Assembly: GCF_002763455.1 (NCBI RefSeq)
Contig: NZ_NIXK01000005.1
Location: 248,001-312,000 of the forward strand
DNA from: Lentibacillus sediminis
GTDB taxonomy: Bacteria; Bacillota; Bacilli; Bacillales; Amphibacillaceae
Length of the DNA: 64,000 bases
Direction of reading: 5' to 3'
Made by a program: the position numbers and the translations under genes. A model generated the notes under the pieces. That model did no database searches. It was not told where the DNA came from and saw only the letters and a program-made list of their open reading frames with translations. How positions within the stretch are numbered: the first letter of the stretch is position 1; every line of letters begins with the position of its first letter. Shown in pieces: positions 61,351 to 64,000 of the stretch.

Positions 61351-61425
61351 CCCGGTCGGGAAAAAGTCGCCTCGCTCGCGGGAATGTGTTACAATTTGTG
61401 TATTATTTTAAAGTAGGTGACGGTG

Positions 61426-62277
61426 ATGGCACTTTTTGAAAAAGCGCCGGCAAAAATAAACTTGTCCCTTGACGTGCTGAGTAAGCGGAATGATGGATAC
61501 CATAATGTGGAAATGGTGATGACAACCATTGATTTGGCCGACCGGATTGAACTGTACACGCTAAAGGAGAATCGGATCGAGATCTCCCTGGAAAGCAGAT
61601 ATGTTCCCAGTGACGAGCGCAATTTGGCATATAAGGCAGCCGCACTCTTCAAATCGCATTACGGGATCAGGTCAGGAGTTCGGATTAATATTTACAAAAG
61701 TATCCCGGTCTCTGCGGGTCTTGGCGGCGGCAGTGCGGATGCGGCGGCAGTGCTGCGCGGGCTGAACCGGCTTTGGTCACTCAATATTCGCACCCGCGAA
61801 CTGGCAGATCTGGCGGACGCGCTGGGCTCGGATGTTCCGTTTTGTGTGCATGGCGGCACAGCGGTTGCGAGAGGGCGCGGGGAACGTATTGAGAAGCTGC
61901 CGTCTCCACCCCCGTGCTGGGTGGTGCTCGCCAAACCGGATATCGGCGTATCCACTCGGACGATTTTTCAGCGTGTGCGGCTGGATAAACTATATCACCC
62001 AGATTCATCGGCAATCATCGAAGCCTTATACGAAAGGGATTTTGCCAAACTAAGCACCAATCTCGGCAATTCCCTGGAAGCGATCACCTCCGCTCTCCAC
62101 CCTGAGGTCAGCCATATTAAGGGAAAAATGCTGCAGAACGGGGCTTCCGCTGTGCTGATGAGCGGCAGCGGCCCCACGGTTTACGGTCTCGTCCAGCAGG
62201 AAAGCAAAGCCCAACGGATCTACAACAGCATGCGCGGGTTTTGTGAGGAGGTTTATTTGGTGCGGCTGATCGGCTAA
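61426..62277 (+). CDS. ispE: 4-diphosphocytidyl-2-C-methyl-D-erythritol kinase
   Basis: A 283-residue GHMP kinase of the MEP isoprenoid pathway: [22 protein letters not shown] at the N-terminus (CDP-ME binding), the ATP-binding [34 protein letters not shown], and a C-terminal [14 protein letters not shown]. Length and motifs are normal. Start at ATG 61426; an in-frame GTG at 61417 is the alternative, and AAGTAGGTGACGG lies upstream. Confidence 0.96.
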   Translation: MALFEKAPAKINLSLDVLSKRNDGYHNVEMVMTTIDLADRIELYTLKENRIEISLESRYVPSDERNLAYKAAALFKSHYGIRSGVRINIYKSIPVSAGLGGGSADAAAVLRGLNRLWSLNIRTRELADLADALGSDVPFCVHGGTAVARGRGERIEKLPSPPPCWVVLAKPDIGVSTRTIFQRVRLDKLYHPDSSAIIEALYERDFAKLSTNLGNSLEAITSALHPEVSHIKGKMLQNGASAVLMSGSGPTVYGLVQQESKAQRIYNSMRGFCEEVYLVRLIG

Positions 62278-62342
62278 TTATTGCCTAAACACGTATATAA
62301 ATGGTATATTTAAATGTAAATATTCGGTTTTGAGGTGTGGAG

Positions 62343-63155
62343 ATGAAAAGAAGCGATCGATTAGTTGCATTGACCAGTTTTTTTCTGGAATATCCCCGGG
62401 AGCATCGGCAGCTCCCTTATTTCGCGGAGGTATTCGGAGCGTCTAAGTCTTCGCTGAGTGAGGATCTGGATATCATTGATGAGCGGCTGCAGGAAGAAGG
62501 TATCGGCTATTTGGAGCGGACGGCCGGCGCTTCCGGAGGGGTTAAGTATATCCCCGAGTTTTCCCGGAAAAAACGGATGCAATTCATTGAAGAACTAAGG
62601 CAGAAACTGGAGGACCCGGCCCGTATTCTGCCCGGCGGCTACCTGTACATGAGCGATATCCTCGGCGATCCCCGGCAGACGAGAGAGATCGGCCGCGTCT
62701 TTGCTTCGGCATTTTCCAAGCTGGAATTGGATGCAGTCGTGACGGTCGCAACCAAAGGGATCCCGCTGGCCTATGCGGTTGCCTCCTACCTCGGCATCCC
62801 GGTAGTGATTGCCCGCCGTGACCCGAAAGTGACGGAGGGATCATCGGTGAGCATTAATTATGTCTCCGGATCCTCGCGCAAAATCCAGACGATGGTTCTG
62901 CCAAAACGGAGCTTGCCAGAAGGTGCCAATGTCTGCATTATCGATGACTTTATGAAAGCTGGCGGCACAATCGCTGGTATGGTCAGCTTGCTGGGGGAGT
63001 TTTCCGCGAACGTCAAGGCGATCGGTGTATTGGCTGAGGCTGATGATGAAGAGGACGAGCGGATGGTGGACGATTATACCTCTGTGGTGAAGATTTCCAA
63101 TGTGGACATGAAACAGCACAGTATTGAAGTGAATGCCGGCAATATTATGAACTAG
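62343..63155 (+). CDS. purR: Purine operon repressor PurR
   Basis: The 270-residue regulator has an N-terminal winged helix (MKRSDRLVALTSFFLEYPRE ... FAEVFGASKSSLSEDLDIIDERL) fused to a type I phosphoribosyltransferase-like domain. PRPP-binding is by VCIIDDFMKAGGTIAGM near 200, with the flexible loop VTEGSSVSINYVSG. PRPP lowers its DNA affinity, linking purine synthesis to PRPP level. Start ATG at 62343 with GAGGTGTGGAG upstream. yabJ, which normally follows, is missing here. Confidence 0.96.
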   Translation: MKRSDRLVALTSFFLEYPREHRQLPYFAEVFGASKSSLSEDLDIIDERLQEEGIGYLERTAGASGGVKYIPEFSRKKRMQFIEELRQKLEDPARILPGGYLYMSDILGDPRQTREIGRVFASAFSKLELDAVVTVATKGIPLAYAVASYLGIPVVIARRDPKVTEGSSVSINYVSGSSRKIQTMVLPKRSLPEGANVCIIDDFMKAGGTIAGMVSLLGEFSANVKAIGVLAEADDEEDERMVDDYTSVVKISNVDMKQHSIEVNAGNIMN

Positions 63156-63158
63156 TTG

Positions 63159-63204
63159 AAAGCGCCGCACCCCCTTAAAACGGGATTGCGGCGCTTTAAT
63201 TTTT
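63159..63204 (+). terminator. Terminator of purR
   Basis: AAAGCGCCGCA and TGCGGCGCTTT form a perfect 11-bp stem, followed by AATTTTTG. Confidence 0.9.
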
Positions 63205-63241
63205 GCCCGGAAAATAATTTTTTATTTTTTTTATTATTTAG

Positions 63242-63271
63242 GCAGGAATTTTTGATAGGAATGTGGAACTA
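63242..63271 (+). promoter_or_regulatory. Sigma-H-type promoter of spoVG
   Basis: GCAGGAATT at 63242-63250 fits the -35 RNAGGAWWW fully. After a 12-bp spacer, GTGGAACTA at 63263-63271 fits RNNGAATWW with one mismatch (C for T). spoVG begins 39 bp downstream. spoVG is the classical sigma-H gene of B. subtilis. Confidence 0.75.
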
Positions 63272-63309
63272 GTAATATAAGTTTATATGGAAAAAGGTGG
63301 TGAAACATC

Positions 63310-63597
63310 ATGGAGGTAACTGACGTAAGATTACGCCGCGTAAACTCTGAGGGAAGAATGAGAGCGATTGCATCCATTACACTGGACGAAGAATTTGTTG
63401 TCCATGATATTCGCGTGATTAACGGGAACAATGGGATGTTTGTCGCTATGCCTTCCAAGCGCACACCTGACGGGGAATTCAGGGATATTGCGCATCCAAT
63501 TAATTCTGGCACCAGGGCAAAGATTCAGGACAAGGTATTGGAGGAGTACCACCGCGCCGGATCTCCATTTCGGTATGAAGAAGCTGGTGCTTCCTAA
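63310..63597 (+). CDS. spoVG: RNA-binding regulator SpoVG
   Basis: The 95-residue protein reads [37 protein letters not shown] and [20 protein letters not shown]..., the conserved SpoVG fold. Homologues bind RNA and DNA and influence septation and gene expression. An AAAAAGGTGG ribosome site lies upstream. Its gene follows a terminator, so it is transcribed from its own sigma-H-type promoter. Confidence 0.97.
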   Translation: MEVTDVRLRRVNSEGRMRAIASITLDEEFVVHDIRVINGNNGMFVAMPSKRTPDGEFRDIAHPINSGTRAKIQDKVLEEYHRAGSPFRYEEAGAS

Positions 63598-63615
63598 ATT
63601 TTCATGATCATCTGT

Positions 63616-63652
63616 AAAGGGGTCAATCTAGCCGTGGATGGACCTCTTTTTT
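63616..63652 (+). terminator. Terminator of spoVG
   Basis: AGGGGTC and GGACCTCT pair around AATCTAGCCGTGGAT, followed by six Ts. Confidence 0.7.
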
Positions 63653-63711
63653 GTTGTTGTATTATTTTGTTGTATCAAAAAACCATAAAACGAGACAGAG
63701 TGCATGTTGTT

Positions 63712-64000
63712 TTCCGCTGCGGGCGTCGCGCACCTTAGGGCACGGCTTCAGCCTCGGGCTAACAGGGTTAGTCATGAAGGCGTTGCGACAGGACGTCGCG
63801 ACTTTAGCCTTCCAACCTTTGGCACTTCCTGCTCAGGTCTAGACTCGTGCTTTTCCCGCAGGAGTCGACTGCCCTCCGCTCCAAACAGCCATCATCAAAG
63901 AGGGTAGCAGTTGTTTATCCAACAAGCAGTTAATGAGTCTGATGAAGTTATAATTCCAAACTCAGCGGAGGAAATGCACGTAGACTCCTGCGGGAGGAAA
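63712..64000. repeat. GC-rich inverted-repeat element, family B (incomplete at the window edge)
   Basis: The stretch starts with CCGCTGCGGGCGTCGCGCACC. It carries CCCGCAGGAGTC at 63855-63866 and its inverse GACTCCTGCGGG at 63983-63994, the same 12-mers as in the 54659-54945 element. The left parts of the two elements differ in sequence but keep the GC-rich palindromic style. Short frames through it (63651 and 63704) are not genes. 63653-64000 contains nothing else. Confidence 0.75.

Noticed and set aside
61097-61439. Frames on both strands with 7-residue repeats
   Set aside because: The periodicity follows from the 21-bp DNA repeat; no ribosome site, and the frames invade sspF and ispE.
63651-63907. 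Two short frames after spoVG
   Set aside because: They lie in the GC-rich repeat element B and have no ribosome sites.

Overview
The window is a piece of a low-to-mid GC Gram-positive, endospore-forming Bacillaceae chromosome. The backbone genes occur in the same order and orientation as the replication-origin-proximal region of Bacillus subtilis: dnaX-yaaK-recR-yaaL-bofA-csfB-yaaO-tmk-yaaQ(darA)-yaaR-holB-yaaT(ricT)-yabA-yabB-yazA-yabC(rsmI)-abrB-metS-yabD-yabE-rnmV-ksgA-yabG-veg-sspF-ispE-purR-spoVG. Spore genes (bofA, csfB/gin, cwlJ-like, yabG, sspF, spoVG) and readable sporulation promoters (sigma-F before csfB, sigma-K before yabG, sigma-H before spoVG) support a spore former. The genus is an inference; gene content and the GC-rich intergenic repeats are in keeping with the Oceanobacillus/Virgibacillus/Lentibacillus type of Bacillaceae. 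No rRNA, tRNA, CRISPR array or intact transposase gene was seen. The rRNA operon that sits between bofA and csfB in B. subtilis is absent here.

Layout. 0-3.6 kb: end of a GntR regulator, then dnaX, yaaK, recR, yaaL. 3.6-12 kb: an insertion between yaaL and bofA that carries a lipoprotein gene, a decayed second copy of recR-yaaL, an AT-rich class III lanthipeptide operon (40-residue precursor, LanKC synthetase, ABC exporter), a proline-iminopeptidase-like hydrolase, a YkvI-type transporter and a TerC protein. 12-25.4 kb: bofA followed by accessory genes (HD hydrolase, polysaccharide deacetylase, CwlJ, P-loop NTPase, haloperoxidase-like hydrolase, a GntR-controlled double ABC transporter operon, small regulators, a frameshifted Nudix gene). 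25.4-31.9 kb: csfB, formate dehydrogenase and its DUF1641 partner, an HTH gene, a decayed partial copy of yaaO, and a secreted bacteriocin-like protein with a possible small membrane partner. 31.9-42 kb: yaaO and tmk, then an accessory block (MNT/HEPN pair, kinase-like protein, truncated DJ-1 gene, old-yellow-enzyme, MFS pump, SDR, thermolysin-like protease). 42-47 kb: the compact darA-to-rsmI replication and translation cluster. 47.2-51.8 kb: a second accessory block (YjbR, SDR, TetR, DsbA-like protein, NCS1 permease). 52-64 kb: abrB to spoVG.

How it fits together. The backbone couples replication (DnaX, HolB, YabA), recombination (RecR), c-di-AMP sensing (DarA), RNA and ribosome maturation (RNase M5, KsgA, RsmI, MetS) and sporulation control (BofA, CsfB, RicT, AbrB, SpoVG). 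Accessory DNA has entered at a few joints: yaaL|bofA, bofA|csfB, csfB|yaaO, tmk|yaaQ and rsmI|abrB. At two of these joints a decayed partial duplicate of the neighbouring core gene remains next to the cargo, and in both cases the nearby cargo includes an antimicrobial-type peptide gene. The strongest candidates for new biology are the class III lanthipeptide locus at 4.45-9.3 kb and the secreted two-cysteine protein with its possible membrane partner at 30.4-31.3 kb.
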